Assembly (NCBI RefSeq): GCF_000708715.2 | Contig: NZ_JENB01000013.1 | Span: forward strand, 1 to 64,000 | Direction: 5' to 3' | Source of the DNA: Pseudomonas putida W15Oct28 | GTDB taxonomy: Bacteria; Pseudomonadota; Gammaproteobacteria; Pseudomonadales; Pseudomonadaceae | Length of the DNA: 64,000 nt | In this document: positions 42,933 through 52,149 of the stretch, piece after piece | How positions within the stretch are numbered: the stretch's first letter is position 1 | How the letters are laid out: every line of letters starts with the position of its first letter | Made by a program: the position numbers and the translations under genes | Notes under the pieces: model-generated | The model's database searches: none | The model's input: the letters and a program-made list of their open reading frames with translations, nothing else | What the model was told of the DNA's origin: nothing

Positions 42933-44174
42933 CTAGTGGCTGGCCGCAGTGGCGCCCATTTCGTTGACTTGCTGGAAGCGGCTGAAGCGCTCCAGGGCGA
43001 AGGGCGCGATCATTTCGGGCACCTTGCCGCCGCTGGCGACCAGCTCGGCCATGGTCTTGCCGCAGATGGGCGTCGCCTTGAACCCCCAGGTGCCCCAGCC
43101 GGCGTCCAGGTAGTAGTTGTGCACCGGCGACAGCCCCATGATCGGGCTGTAGTCCGGGGTCATGTCGGTCATCCCCGCCCACTGGCGCATCAGCTTGGCG
43201 TTGGCCATGAACGGGAACATCTCAATGGCGTGGGCCAGCAGGCTTTCCTTGAGGTCGAGGGTGGAGCGCGTGTTGTACAGCGGGTAAGGGTCGGAGCCGC
43301 CGCCAAAGACGATTTCGCCGCGGCTGGTCTGTTGCACATAACAGTGCAGCGCTGACGAGCTGACCAGCGGATCGAGGAACGGCTTGAACGGCTGGGTGAC
43401 CATGGCCTGCAGCGGGTAGGTGTGGATTGGCGCACGGATACCGGCCTTGGCCATCAGCAGCGAACTGGCGCCGGCCACGGCCTGGACCACGCAGCCGCAT
43501 TGCACCGTGCCACGGTTGGTCTTGACCGCTTCGATGCGGCCATTGCGAATCAGCAGGTCCTGCACTTCGGTCAGCTGGTGGATTTCCACGCCGCGCTTGG
43601 CTGCTTGCTTGGCGTAGCCCCAGGCTACCGCGTCGTGGCGTGCGGTGGCGCCGTCGATGTGCCACAGGCCGGCTAGCACCGGCAGGTGGCCAGGGTCGAG
43701 GTTGAGGCTGGGCACCAGTTCGCGAATCTGTTGGCGGTCGATCATTTCGGTGCGCCCGCCGAAGTGCTTGTTGACCTCGGCACGCTGGCGGAAGGCGCGC
43801 ACGGTGGCATCGGTGTGCGCCAGGGTGAGCTGGCCGCGCTCGGAATACATGATGTTGAAGTCGAACTCGTTCGACAGGTTCTGGAACATGCGCACCGATT
43901 CTGCGTAAAAGCGCACACCCTCGCTGGTGAGGTAGTTGGAGCGGATAACCGCAGTGTTGCGTGCGGTGTTGCCACCGCCCAGGTAGGCTTTTTCCAGCAC
44001 GGCGACATTGGTTACGCCGTGGTACTTGGCCAGGTAGTAGGCGATGGCCAGGCCGTGGCCGCCGCCGCCAATGATCACCACGTCATAGCGTGGCTTGAGT
44101 TCGCACGGTGGCGGCAGGTCGACCTCCACCGGGTAGTCGGCACTCAGGCCGTATTTCAGCAGGGCGAAAGGCAT
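42933..44174 (-). CDS. soxB: Sarcosine oxidase subunit beta
   Basis: A 413-residue FAD subunit that carries the amine oxidation site: [20 protein letters not shown], then [18 protein letters not shown], and C-terminal [13 protein letters not shown] and [21 protein letters not shown]. Catalyses oxidative demethylation of sarcosine or a related N-methyl amino acid to give formaldehyde and hydrogen peroxide. The first 19 bases overlap folD. AGGAG precedes the ATG. Confidence 0.92.
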   Translation of the reverse strand: MPFALLKYGLSADYPVEVDLPPPCELKPRYDVVIIGGGGHGLAIAYYLAKYHGVTNVAVLEKAYLGGGNTARNTAVIRSNYLTSEGVRFYAESVRMFQNLSNEFDFNIMYSERGQLTLAHTDATVRAFRQRAEVNKHFGGRTEMIDRQQIRELVPSLNLDPGHLPVLAGLWHIDGATARHDAVAWGYAKQAAKRGVEIHQLTEVQDLLIRNGRIEAVKTNRGTVQCGCVVQAVAGASSLLMAKAGIRAPIHTYPLQAMVTQPFKPFLDPLVSSSALHCYVQQTSRGEIVFGGGSDPYPLYNTRSTLDLKESLLAHAIEMFPFMANAKLMRQWAGMTDMTPDYSPIMGLSPVHNYYLDAGWGTWGFKATPICGKTMAELVASGGKVPEMIAPFALERFSRFQQVNEMGATAASH

Positions 44175-45067
44175 GCGGTGCGCTCCTGGTGGGCGGCCTG
44201 CTGCTGCAGGTCGAGGGCGAGCAGGGTGTTTTTCATCAGGTAGGCAATGGTCATCGGGCCGACGCCGCCGGGTACCGGGGTGATGCCGGCGACCTGGGGC
44301 AGGGCAGCGGCGAAGTCGACATCGCCGACCAGGCGGCTGTGGCCGCCGTCATCGACGCGGTTGATGCCGACGTCGATCACCACCGCGCCGGGCTTGAGCC
44401 AGTCGGCACCGATCAACCGAGGTTTGCCCACTGCGGCCACCAGGATGTCGGCCTGGCGGCACAGCGCCGGCAGGTCGCGGCTGCGCGAATGCACCACGGT
44501 CACCGTGCAGTCGGCCTGCAGCAGCAGGGCAGCCATGGGCTTGCCGACAATGTTCGATCGGCCGACCACCACCGCATGCTTGCCGCGCAGCTCGCCACAG
44601 GCGTCGCGCAGCAGGCGCATGCAACCGCTGGGGGTGCACGGGGTGAGCACATCGCGGCCCTGGGCCAGGCCACCGACGTTCTCGCTGTGGAACCCGTCCA
44701 CGTCCTTGAGCGGGCTGATGGCCTGCAATACAGGGTGCTGGTCGATGTGTGCGGGCAATGGCAGTTGCACGAGGATGCCGTTTACTTCGGGGTCGCGGTT
44801 CAGGCGGTCGATCAAGGTCAGCAGGTGGGCCTGAGTGGTGTCGGCCGGCAAGCGATGCTCCAGCGAGCGGATGCCCACCTCCTCGGCGCGCAGCACCTTG
44901 TTGCGCACGTATACCTGGCTGGCGGCATCGGCGCCCACCAGCACCACGGCCAGGCCTGGTTGCACGCCGCCCTGGCGCAGCTTCTGCACTTGCTCGCGCA
45001 CCTCGGCCAGCACCCGCGCGGCGGTGGCCTTGCCGTCGATCAGCTTGACGCTGGGAAGGGCGTTCAT
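44156..45067 (-). CDS. folD: FolD bifunctional methylene-THF dehydrogenase/cyclohydrolase
   Basis: A 303-residue enzyme converting methylene-THF to formyl-THF with [21 protein letters not shown] holds the conserved tyrosine/lysine pair, [14 protein letters not shown] the substrate site, [14 protein letters not shown] the cofactor site, and [16 protein letters not shown] the C-terminal signature. It sits between purU and soxB (four- and 19-base overlaps), so it processes methylene-THF made by the oxidase. Probably a second copy besides a housekeeping folD elsewhere. Confidence 0.93.
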   Translation of the reverse strand: MNALPSVKLIDGKATAARVLAEVREQVQKLRQGGVQPGLAVVLVGADAASQVYVRNKVLRAEEVGIRSLEHRLPADTTQAHLLTLIDRLNRDPEVNGILVQLPLPAHIDQHPVLQAISPLKDVDGFHSENVGGLAQGRDVLTPCTPSGCMRLLRDACGELRGKHAVVVGRSNIVGKPMAALLLQADCTVTVVHSRSRDLPALCRQADILVAAVGKPRLIGADWLKPGAVVIDVGINRVDDGGHSRLVGDVDFAAALPQVAGITPVPGGVGPMTIAYLMKNTLLALDLQQQAAHQERTACLSPC

Positions 45068-45930
45068 TTGAAGATCACCGTGCGGTCGTGGTTGAGGAAT
45101 ACCCGGTGTTCCAGGTGGTATTTCACCGCGCGGGACAGGGCGATGGTCTCGGTGTCGCGGCCGATGGCCACCAGGTCGCCCGGTGCGTAGGCGTGGTCCA
45201 CGCGCTGCACTTCCTGCTCGATGATCGGGCCTTCGTCCAGGTCGCTGGTCACATAGTGGGCGGTGGCGCCGATCAGCTTGACCCCGCGCTGATAGGCCTG
45301 ATGGTAGGGCTTGGCCCCCTTGAAGCCGGGCAGGAACGAGTGATGGATGTTGATCGCCCGCCCCGACAGCTGGCGGCACAGGTCATCCGAGAGGATTTGC
45401 ATGTAGCGCGCCAGCACCACCAGTTCGGTGCCGGTGTCCTCGACGATGCGCAGCAGCGCGGCTTCCTGTTCGGCCTTGGTGTCTTTGCTCACCGGCAGGT
45501 AGACGAAGCGAATGCCCTGGCGCTCGGCCATCGGGCGCAGGTCCAGGTGGTTGGAGACCACGGCGGTGATGTGCATGTCCAGCTCGCCCTTGGCATGGCG
45601 GTACAGCAGGTCGGACAGGCAGTGGTCGAACTTGCTCACCATCAGCAGCACGCGCATCGGCCGGGCGCTGCTGTGCAGGCTCCACTGCATGTCGAAGCGC
45701 TGGGCCACGTCGGTAAAGCCAGCCTCCAGCTGCGGCGTGTCGCCGCTGACACCGGTGTTGAAGCGGAACACCGCGCGCATGAAGAAGCGCCCATTGTCCT
45801 CGTCGTCGAACTGCGCCATCTCGCTGATGTAGCAACCGTGCTCGGCCAGGTAGGTGGTCACCGCAGCGACGATGCCGGACACGGCCGGGCAACTGACGCG
45901 CAGGATGAAGTGATCGGGAGCGGGGTGCAT
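45064..45930 (-). CDS. purU: Formyltetrahydrofolate deformylase
   Basis: A 288-residue enzyme releasing formate from 10-formyl-THF. An N-terminal ACT domain ([20 protein letters not shown]) precedes the formyltransferase fold with [31 protein letters not shown] and SDLDEGPII. The ATG at 45930 follows GAGGCC. It is the first gene of the six-gene sarcosine operon. In the more usual Pseudomonas order purU comes last. Confidence 0.93.
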   Translation of the reverse strand: MHPAPDHFILRVSCPAVSGIVAAVTTYLAEHGCYISEMAQFDDEDNGRFFMRAVFRFNTGVSGDTPQLEAGFTDVAQRFDMQWSLHSSARPMRVLLMVSKFDHCLSDLLYRHAKGELDMHITAVVSNHLDLRPMAERQGIRFVYLPVSKDTKAEQEAALLRIVEDTGTELVVLARYMQILSDDLCRQLSGRAINIHHSFLPGFKGAKPYHQAYQRGVKLIGATAHYVTSDLDEGPIIEQEVQRVDHAYAPGDLVAIGRDTETIALSRAVKYHLEHRVFLNHDRTVIFK

Positions 45931-46196
45931 GTCGGATAGGCCTCGTGATGGAGTGGGGCAGGTCGGGCACAAGGGCAAAAGAGGCTTCGCGAGGAGGCGA
46001 AGGGGTGTTTCTTGGCAGGAATATAAATTTCCTTTAGGCGATTTATAGGCGAAATGAGGGGTGACGGTCTAGGGGTTTATGAAATTTTTTATCCTGACAG
46101 GAAAGTTTATTGCTGCTTGTCACGCTTTTTGTGGGAGCTGGCTTGCCGGCGATAGGGCCGGTGCAGACTGGACGAAAAACTGGCTATGCTTGCCCA
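45931..46196. other. Divergent intergenic region, purU / small CDS
   Basis: 266 bases. The AT-rich stretch 46017-46115 (GGAATATAAATTTCC palindrome, TTTAGGCGATTTATAGGCG) is the probable purU promoter area. A lone REP-like unit (GTGGGAGCTGGCTTGCCGGCGAT) lies at 46132-46154. Confidence 0.5.
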
Positions 46197-46598
46197 ATGA
46201 CCAGCACTCCCCCTCTACGCCAACCTTGCCCCCCTGGTGCCTGCGACTGCGGCCGGGAGCACTTGGTCGACCACCCGCAGGCGGCCCAGCGCATCCTCCT
46301 GCTGACCCGACAGGAAGAAAAGCGCCTGCTTGAACGCCTGGAAAACCTCAAGGACCTGGAAGACCTGCAACGCCTGCAGCAACGCCTGTACGAAAACCTG
46401 GGCATCCGCGTGCACATTGCCCCCGGCTTCAACGAAGTGCGCACCATGCGCGGCATCGTCATCGAACTGGACGACCAGCCAGGGCTGTGCCGCAAGACCC
46501 GGCAGTCGATCCCGGCGGCGATCCGCCGCGGCCTGGAGCGCAACCCGCAGGTCGCCTTCCGCCTGCTCGATACCCACGACCTGCTGCGTGACGCCTGA
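46197..46598 (+). CDS. Conserved hypothetical with Cys-rich N-terminus
   Basis: This is a 133-residue cytosolic protein. The N-terminus carries PCPPGACDCGRE (three cysteines, possible metal site). A helical middle (RQEEKRLLERLENLKDLEDL) follows, then a compact domain (LGIRVHIAPGFNEVRTMRG, QSIPAAIRRGLERNPQVAFR). I recall similar proteins across Pseudomonas but no function. The ATG at 46197 is chosen over an upstream in-frame start at 46110 within the REP-like unit. Confidence 0.75.
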   Translation: MTSTPPLRQPCPPGACDCGREHLVDHPQAAQRILLLTRQEEKRLLERLENLKDLEDLQRLQQRLYENLGIRVHIAPGFNEVRTMRGIVIELDDQPGLCRKTRQSIPAAIRRGLERNPQVAFRLLDTHDLLRDA

Positions 46599-46618
46599 GG
46601 GCTAGATTCACGCGGTCT

Positions 46619-46752
46619 CTGTAGGAGCGGCCTTGTGTCGCGATCGGGCGCGCAGCGGCCGTAAACCTGCGTCCCCATTTTCCTGGCTAATCTCGGTTGC
46701 CTGAATTGCGGCCGCTGCGCGCCCGATCGCGACACAAGGCCGCTCCTACAAG
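46619..46752. repeat. REP pair, GGAGCGGCCTTG class
   Basis: Opposed arms TAGGAGCGGCCTTGTGTCGC and GCGACACAAGGCCGCTCCTA flank GATCGGGCGCGCAGCGGCC and its complement, about 55 bases apart. It ends immediately before the PvdS-type promoter. Confidence 0.85.
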
Positions 46753-46771
46753 GGCTCGGATCAGGCGCCAC

Positions 46772-46795
46772 TAATTTTTTCAACGCGTGCTACGT
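46772..46795 (+). promoter_or_regulatory. PvdS iron-starvation box upstream of MbtH gene
   Basis: TAATT, 16 bases, CGT. The PvdS consensus is TAAAT-N16/17-CGT, so there is one mismatch. Placed 62 bases upstream of the MbtH ATG, in the right orientation. Confidence 0.6.
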
Positions 46796-46856
46796 CTACT
46801 TGAAAGCCCCCCTGCACCAAGCGTGCAGCGGCACTCATCATTCAAGGAGACAGGCA

Positions 46857-47078
46857 ATGACTTCCGTTTTCGACCGCGACGATATCCAGTTCCAGGTAGT
46901 GGTCAACCACGAAGAGCAGTACTCGATCTGGCCGGATTACAAGGCCATCCCCAACGGCTGGCGTGCCGTGGGCAAGAGTGGTTTGAAAAAGGACTGCCTG
47001 GCCTACATCGACGAGGTGTGGACCGACATGCGCCCGCTGAGCCTGCGTCAGAAAATGGCCGAAGCCGCTACCCAGTGA
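46857..47078 (+). CDS. mbtH: MbtH family protein
   Basis: A 73-residue MbtH-like partner of nonribosomal-peptide-synthetase adenylation domains. The family signature is complete: [19 protein letters not shown], then [18 protein letters not shown]. It probably activates pyoverdine synthetases. AAGGAGA precedes the ATG. The stop overlaps the thioesterase GTG by four bases. A PvdS box lies upstream. Confidence 0.93.
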   Translation: MTSVFDRDDIQFQVVVNHEEQYSIWPDYKAIPNGWRAVGKSGLKKDCLAYIDEVWTDMRPLSLRQKMAEAATQ

Positions 47079-47794
47079 CTGCACTGAACCTGCTGTGCCT
47101 GCCGTATTCCGGGGCCAGCGCCATGGTCTACAGCCGCTGGCGGCGCAAGCTGCCAGCCTGGCTGCAAGTACGCCCGGTGGAGCTGCCTGGTCGTGGCGCA
47201 CGCATGGCCGAGCCGCTGCACACCGACATGCAAGCCCTGGCCCGGCAACTGGCCAGCGAGCAGCGCCTGGCGGCCAGTGCCCCCTATGCGCTGCTTGGGC
47301 ACAGCCTGGGCGCGCTGCTGGCCTTCGAGCTGGCCCATGAACTGCAGGCGTTGGGCTGCCCGCCACCCTTGGCGCTGTTCGCCTGCGGCACGGCGGCGCC
47401 CACGCGGCGTGAGGACTACGACGGCAAGAACTGGCGTGAGCCCAAGAGCGATGCCGAGCTGATCAGCGAGTTGCGCGAGCTTCAGGGTACGCCCGAAGAA
47501 GTGCTGGCCAACGCCGAGCTGATGAGCCTGACCTTGCCGACCCTGCGCGCGGACTTTCTGCTTTGCGGCACCTACGCCTACCGCCAGCGACCGGCCTTAC
47601 AGTGCCCGCTGCACGTGCTGGGCGGCGTGGACGACCGGGCCAGTGACGAGCAATTGCAGGCCTGGCGCCACGAAACCCACGGCGAATTCTCGCTGCAGAT
47701 GTTCCCGGGCGGCCACTTCTTCATCCATGAGCAGGAGGACCGCGTGCTCGGCGCGCTGACGGCTTCGCTGGAGCCGCTTCGGCTTTCTGCCTGA
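47075..47794 (+). CDS. pvdG: Type II thioesterase, PvdG-like
   Basis: A 239-residue alpha/beta-hydrolase that removes misloaded groups from peptide synthetases. [16 protein letters not shown] is the nucleophile motif, GVDDRASDE the aspartate, [11 protein letters not shown] the histidine. [11 protein letters not shown] is typical of type II thioesterases. The start is GTG 47075 in GTGA, coupled to MbtH. The pairing and iron promoter point to pyoverdine synthesis. Confidence 0.88.
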   Translation: MTALNLLCLPYSGASAMVYSRWRRKLPAWLQVRPVELPGRGARMAEPLHTDMQALARQLASEQRLAASAPYALLGHSLGALLAFELAHELQALGCPPPLALFACGTAAPTRREDYDGKNWREPKSDAELISELRELQGTPEEVLANAELMSLTLPTLRADFLLCGTYAYRQRPALQCPLHVLGGVDDRASDEQLQAWRHETHGEFSLQMFPGGHFFIHEQEDRVLGALTASLEPLRLSA

Positions 47795-47851
47795 TTGACG
47801 TCACCGCTTGCCTGGGGGAGGCTAGGCCTTTTCCCAGGCAAGGGGCGGACA

Positions 47852-48403
47852 ATGCTGATCGATCCACACAAGGCCACGCTGCTGGTCGTCGACATCCAGG
47901 AAAAACTTATCGGCGCCATGAGCGACCCCGAGGGCACTCGGGCGCGGGCCCGCTGGTTGCTGGCAGCGACTGCCGAGCTGGAGTTGCCGACGGTGATTTC
48001 CGAGCAGTATCCCAAGGGCCTGGGGCACACCTTGGCGGAACTGCTGGCCGCAGCCCCGGCAGCCGAAGTGGTGGAAAAAAGCCATTTTTCCTGCGTGGCC
48101 GCCGAGTGCCTGCCGGCCAGCCTGATGGCGCGTGAGCAGGTGATCGTTTGTGGCATGGAAACCCATGTCTGCGTGCTGCAGACGGTGCTTGGCCTGCTGG
48201 CCTTGGGCAAGCAGGTGTTCGTGGTCGAGGATGCCTGCGACAGCCGCACCCCGGCCAGCAAGGCGGCGGGCCTGGCGCGCATGCGTGCTGCCGGTGCGCA
48301 GGTGGTGACCCGCGAAATGGTGTTGTTCGAATTGATGGGCAGTGCCGGCCACCCGCTGTTCCGCCACATCAGCAAAACCTACCTGGTCGGTGAACAGCCC
48401 TGA
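47852..48403 (+). CDS. Isochorismatase-like cysteine hydrolase
   Basis: A 183-residue member of the isochorismatase fold (YcaC-type). LLVVDIQEKLI gives the aspartate, VVEKSHFSC the lysine, VCGMETHVCVLQTVLGL the catalytic cysteine. Substrate unknown. It lies 57 bases after pvdG in the same direction and may be co-transcribed under iron control. AGGGG precedes the ATG. Confidence 0.9.
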   Translation: MLIDPHKATLLVVDIQEKLIGAMSDPEGTRARARWLLAATAELELPTVISEQYPKGLGHTLAELLAAAPAAEVVEKSHFSCVAAECLPASLMAREQVIVCGMETHVCVLQTVLGLLALGKQVFVVEDACDSRTPASKAAGLARMRAAGAQVVTREMVLFELMGSAGHPLFRHISKTYLVGEQP

Positions 48404-49482
48404 ACGGCCGGTTACTGGCTGCCGGGTTGATGGCCCTGGCGCTGCTGCAAGGTTGTGCCGGGCGCCGTGAAGAAGCACCAGAAGCAGACCCGGCCAAGGT
48501 CCGCGCCCAGCTGCTGCGATTGCTGCCTGCGCAGGCCAAGGACCGCGAGGGCTGGGCCAGGGACATTCAAGTGGCTTTCGAAGCCCAGCGTATTGCACCG
48601 AGCAAAAGCAACCTGTGCGCCGTGTTGGCGGTGACCGAGCAGGAATCCACCTTCACTGCCGACCCGCAGGTGCCCAACCTGGGGCGTATCGCCCGAGAGG
48701 AAATCGACCGCCGTGCCGCGCGCCTGCATATTCCCAGGCTGCTGGTCGACGGCGCTCTGAAAACCCCTTCGGGCAACGGCCAGAGCTACCAGCAGCGCTT
48801 GCAGGCTGTGCGCAGCGAGAAGCAACTGAGCGAGCTGTACGACGAGGTCATTGCCCGCGTACCGCTGGGCAAGACCTTGCTGGATGGGCTGAACCCGGTG
48901 CACACCGGCGGGCCGATGCAGGTGAGCATCGACTTCGCCGAAAAGCATGCACAGGCTTACCCCTACAGCCATGACGGCACGATTCGCCAGGAAGTGTTCA
49001 CCCGGCGCGGCGGCATGTACTTCGGTATTGCCCACCTGTTGGGCTACCCGGCCAGTTACGAACGCCAGCTGTACCGTTTTGCCGACTTCAACGCAGGCTG
49101 GTACGCCAGCCGCAATGCGGCGTTCCAGGCGGCATTGAGCAAGGCGACCGGCGTGCCGCTTGCCCTGGACGGCGACCTGATTGCGCCGGGGGCGATCATG
49201 CCGGGCACCACCGAGCAGGCCGCGAGAAAGCTGGGGGTGAAGCTGGGGCTGCGTAACCCGCAGATTCGCAGCCAGCTGGAGGAGGGCGACAGCCTGGCGT
49301 TCGAGGACAGCAAGCTGTACAGCGGAGTGTTTGCCCTGGCGGATGCCAAAGCCGGCAAACCGGTGCCACGGGCGGTACTGCCGGGTATCGAACTTAAAAG
49401 CCCGAAGATCACCCGCAAGCTGACCACGGCATGGTTTGCAGGGCGGGTGGAAGAGCGCTACCAGCGGTGCATGAAGCGTTAA
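48400..49482 (+). CDS. DUF1615 lipoprotein, probable CTG start
   Basis: This 360-residue protein matches DUF1615 (VTEQESTFTADPQVPNLGRI, LNPVHTGGPMQVSIDFAE). A CTG at 48400 gives a proper lipoprotein signal (LNGRLLAAGLMALALLQGCAG, cysteine 19), overlapping the previous stop as CTGA with GGTGA six bases upstream. The TTG/ATG at 48427/48430 leaves no basic N-terminus and an over-short signal. Function unknown. Outer-membrane anchored by prediction. Confidence 0.8.
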   Translation: MNGRLLAAGLMALALLQGCAGRREEAPEADPAKVRAQLLRLLPAQAKDREGWARDIQVAFEAQRIAPSKSNLCAVLAVTEQESTFTADPQVPNLGRIAREEIDRRAARLHIPRLLVDGALKTPSGNGQSYQQRLQAVRSEKQLSELYDEVIARVPLGKTLLDGLNPVHTGGPMQVSIDFAEKHAQAYPYSHDGTIRQEVFTRRGGMYFGIAHLLGYPASYERQLYRFADFNAGWYASRNAAFQAALSKATGVPLALDGDLIAPGAIMPGTTEQAARKLGVKLGLRNPQIRSQLEEGDSLAFEDSKLYSGVFALADAKAGKPVPRAVLPGIELKSPKITRKLTTAWFAGRVEERYQRCMKR

Positions 49483-49503
49483 CCTGTCAGGCGACGCGAT
49501 CCA

Positions 49504-49622
49504 TTGTGGGAGCGGCCTTGCGTCGCGAAAGGGCCGCATAGCGGCCCCAAAGTTTCTGCGTTGATGCAAAAATTGCTGGGGCCGCTGTGCGGCCCTTTCG
49601 CGACGCAAGGCCGCTCCCACAT
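49504..49622. repeat. REP pair, GGAGCGGCCTTG class
   Basis: Near-perfect arms TGTGGGAGCGGCCTTGCGTC and GACGCAAGGCCGCTCCCACA, with GCGAAAGGGCCGC and its complement inside, enclose about 40 bases. It lies between convergent DUF1615 and fpvF genes. Confidence 0.85.
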
Positions 49623-49643
49623 TGACTGCATCGGCCTGCTCGA

Positions 49644-50507
49644 TCAGCTTTCGCCCAACGCCCCAACCACTTGGTCAACACTGGCCTTCAACCCTGCAAA
49701 CGCGTCCTCAGGGTCACTCTCCACCACCACCAACTTCGCCCCGGCCGCCTTGATCACTTCGGCTACCGCCGCGTCCGGCTGGCGATGGTCCAGCACCAAC
49801 GCCACATCCTGCGCCTTCAGGTTCTCTCCCAGCGCCTTGAGCGCGGCAGCATCCCACTCGGCCGGCAGCGGCTGCTCCACCACGTCCAGGTTCAACCCGC
49901 TGGCCAGGTAACCCAGCCGCTCGGACAGGCTCACCACGGTCAGGTTGTCGACCTTGGCCAGGCGTGTCTGGCTGCTGGCCGAAAGCTCCAGCAACTGGCG
50001 CTTGAGGCCCGCCAGGTTGCCCTGGATCTTCGCTTTGTCCTCCGGGGCCAGGCGTTCCAGGTCATTGGCCACCACATCGGCCATACGCCCGAGGTTGGTC
50101 GGGTTGAGCCAGGGGTAGGCGCCGTAGGCATCGTCACCCGTGACCGCAATGCCTGGCAGCGCGCCATCCACCGGCCGCGCAGCATCGATTTCGACGATGC
50201 GGATGTTAGTGCGTCGGGCCATCGGGTACAGCGGGTCGTCACGCCAGATCGACCGCACGCCGATCACCGCGTCGGCCTGCTGTGCGGCTTTCTCCAGGCT
50301 GGCGCCACCGCGCCCGCTGAAGTACGACGGCTGGCGGCTGGCTGGCAGGTTGGCCGGCGCCGCACGCTTTAGCTGTACCGCAGTGCCGTCGAGCAGGGCG
50401 CTGGCCAGGCTGTGGGTGACGGGCAGGGTGGTCAGCACTTGTGTGGCAAAAGACAGCGACGGCAGGCCGGCCAGGGCCAGCGCCAGAGTCAGGCGTTTGA
50501 AGTTCAT
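49644..50507 (-). CDS. fpvF: Periplasmic metal-binding protein FpvF
   Basis: A 287-residue exported protein of the cluster-A1 metal-binding (ZnuA-like) fold, with signal peptide RLTLALALAGLPSLSFA. In P. aeruginosa FpvF binds periplasmic ferri-pyoverdine or iron alongside FpvC. It overlaps fpvE by four bases. The open frame continues beyond the start into fpvE, but this is read-through, not a fusion. Confidence 0.88.
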   Translation of the reverse strand: MNFKRLTLALALAGLPSLSFATQVLTTLPVTHSLASALLDGTAVQLKRAAPANLPASRQPSYFSGRGGASLEKAAQQADAVIGVRSIWRDDPLYPMARRTNIRIVEIDAARPVDGALPGIAVTGDDAYGAYPWLNPTNLGRMADVVANDLERLAPEDKAKIQGNLAGLKRQLLELSASSQTRLAKVDNLTVVSLSERLGYLASGLNLDVVEQPLPAEWDAAALKALGENLKAQDVALVLDHRQPDAAVAEVIKAAGAKLVVVESDPEDAFAGLKASVDQVVGALGES

Positions 50508-51403
50508 GCCGGGTTTCCTTGCAGGCGGGGGACGAGGGCGCGGGCCAGGGCGGCCAGGGCAAAGCAGATGCCAGCGACCAGGATGATCGCGGCGCCTGAT
50601 GGCACCGGCAGGTCGAAAACGATCGGCAGCAGGATGCCGAACAGGGTGCTGATGGTGGCAATCACCACCGACAGGAAGAAAAAGCCCTTGAGCGACTGGC
50701 TGACCAGGCGTGCGGCGGCAGCGGGGATGACCAGCAGCGCACCGACCAAAATGGCCCCGATCACCTTCACGGCGGCCACGGTCACCAGGGTCACCAGCAC
50801 CACGAACAGGTAGTCCAGGGTTTTTACCGCCACCCCGCGTACGGCCGCCAGCTGCGGGTTGAAACTGGCCAGCATGATGCGGTTGTACAGCGGCAGCGCC
50901 AAGGCCAGCACCAGCACCGCGACGATGCCCAGGACCACCAGGTCCTGGCCGCTGACGGTGAGCACCGAGCCGAACAGCACGTTTTCGAGGATATGCACGT
51001 TGATCTTGCCTGCCAGCATCAGCAGCAGGCTGGCACCCAGCGCCAGCGACACCGACAGGAACACGCCGATCAGCGTGTCCGGCGACAGCCCGGTGCGGTT
51101 GCGCAGGAAGTTGAGCAAGATGCCGAACAGCAGGCAGTAGCCGAACAGGCTGCCGTAGGGGCCGGTGTAGGGCTCGCCCAGCAGGATGCCGATGGCCACC
51201 CCGGTCAGCGCGGCATGGCCAACTGCCTCGGAGAAGAAGGCAAAGCGCTTGACCACCACCAGGGTGCCCAGGCCGCCCAGCACCGGGCCGATCATCATGC
51301 CGGCCAGCAGGGCGTTGACCACGAAACCGTAGGCCAGTGCCTCGGGCAGGTAACCAGCGGTAGCCCATTGCTGGACCAGTTGGCGAAATGCTTCAAAACT
51401 CAT
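50504..51403 (-). CDS. fpvE: Metal ABC transporter permease FpvE
   Basis: A 299-residue ZnuB-type permease with about eight membrane helices (ALLAGMMIGPVLGGLGTLVV, FAFFSEAVGHAALTGVAIGI, GAILVGALLVIPAAAARLVS). With FpvD it imports iron released from pyoverdine. Overlaps both neighbours by four bases. Confidence 0.9.
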   Translation of the reverse strand: MSFEAFRQLVQQWATAGYLPEALAYGFVVNALLAGMMIGPVLGGLGTLVVVKRFAFFSEAVGHAALTGVAIGILLGEPYTGPYGSLFGYCLLFGILLNFLRNRTGLSPDTLIGVFLSVSLALGASLLLMLAGKINVHILENVLFGSVLTVSGQDLVVLGIVAVLVLALALPLYNRIMLASFNPQLAAVRGVAVKTLDYLFVVLVTLVTVAAVKVIGAILVGALLVIPAAAARLVSQSLKGFFFLSVVIATISTLFGILLPIVFDLPVPSGAAIILVAGICFALAALARALVPRLQGNPA

Positions 51404-52149
51404 GAGGCAAGGCTCTCGCTACGCGGGTGAACGGAGAACAGGCCGAGCAGGCGCTCCGGGGTCAGGGCCTGGGCGGGTGGGGCGTCGAACAGTACCTTGC
51501 GGCTCAGGCCGGTTACCCGGTCAGCGAGGCGCAGCACGGCTTCAAGGTCGTGCTCGATCCACAGCACGGTGGTGCCAGCCTGGCGCCAGCCCTTGAGCAA
51601 CTGCTCGAACACCTGGATACCGGCTTCATCGAGCGCCGACATGGGTTCGTCCAGCACCAGCAACTGCGGCTCGGGGATCAGGCCCTGGGCCAGCAGCACG
51701 CGCTGGCGCTCGCCGCCGGACAACGCACCCATGCGCCGCTTGCGCTTGTCGAGCATGCCGACCCGCGCCAGGGCCGCGTCGATGGCCGGTTGCACACGCC
51801 GCGACAGGCCGAGAAAGGCCGGGCGGCGCTGGCACATGGCGGCCATGAAATCGTCCACGGTCATGGGCAGGCCGCGGTCGAACTCCAGTGCCTGCGGCAC
51901 ATAGCCGATCACTTCGCGTTCGCTTGGCCAATGCAGGGTCAACTGGCCCTGATGCGGCATCTGCCCGAGCAGGGTCTTGATCAGCGAGCTCTTGCCGCCG
52001 CCGTTGGGGCCGACGATGGCGTGCACGCTGCCTGCGGCCACGCTGAAACCGACCTGTTCAAGGATGCGTGTGCGGCCCAGCGTCAGGTCGATGCCGGCGA
52101 ACTCGATGCGCGGCCCGAAGGCCGTCACCAGGTTGGCGGCGGCGGTCAT
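51400..52149 (-). CDS. fpvD: Metal ABC transporter ATPase FpvD
   Basis: A 249-residue ATPase: Walker A IVGPNGGGKSSLIKTLLG, signature GALSGGERQRVLLAQGL, Walker B LLVLDEPMSALDEAG, H-loop VLWIEHDLEAV. Powers FpvE. Four-base overlaps on both sides show tight operon organisation. Confidence 0.92.
   Translation of the reverse strand: MTAAANLVTAFGPRIEFAGIDLTLGRTRILEQVGFSVAAGSVHAIVGPNGGGKSSLIKTLLGQMPHQGQLTLHWPSEREVIGYVPQALEFDRGLPMTVDDFMAAMCQRRPAFLGLSRRVQPAIDAALARVGMLDKRKRRMGALSGGERQRVLLAQGLIPEPQLLVLDEPMSALDEAGIQVFEQLLKGWRQAGTTVLWIEHDLEAVLRLADRVTGLSRKVLFDAPPAQALTPERLLGLFSVHPRSESLAS

Noticed and set aside
39715..43182. Apparent 1155-residue SoxA with long N-terminal extension
   Set aside because: The extension reads through soxD and part of soxB in another frame. 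SoxA proper begins at 42618 in an ATGA overlap.
44156..45379. 407-residue FolD extension
   Set aside because: The extra N-terminal part overlaps purU in another frame. ATG 45067 in an ATGA overlap is the natural FolD start.
49644..51368. Apparent FpvE-FpvF fusion of 574 residues
   Set aside because: The upstream part is an out-of-frame reading of fpvE. FpvF has its own start and signal peptide at 50507.
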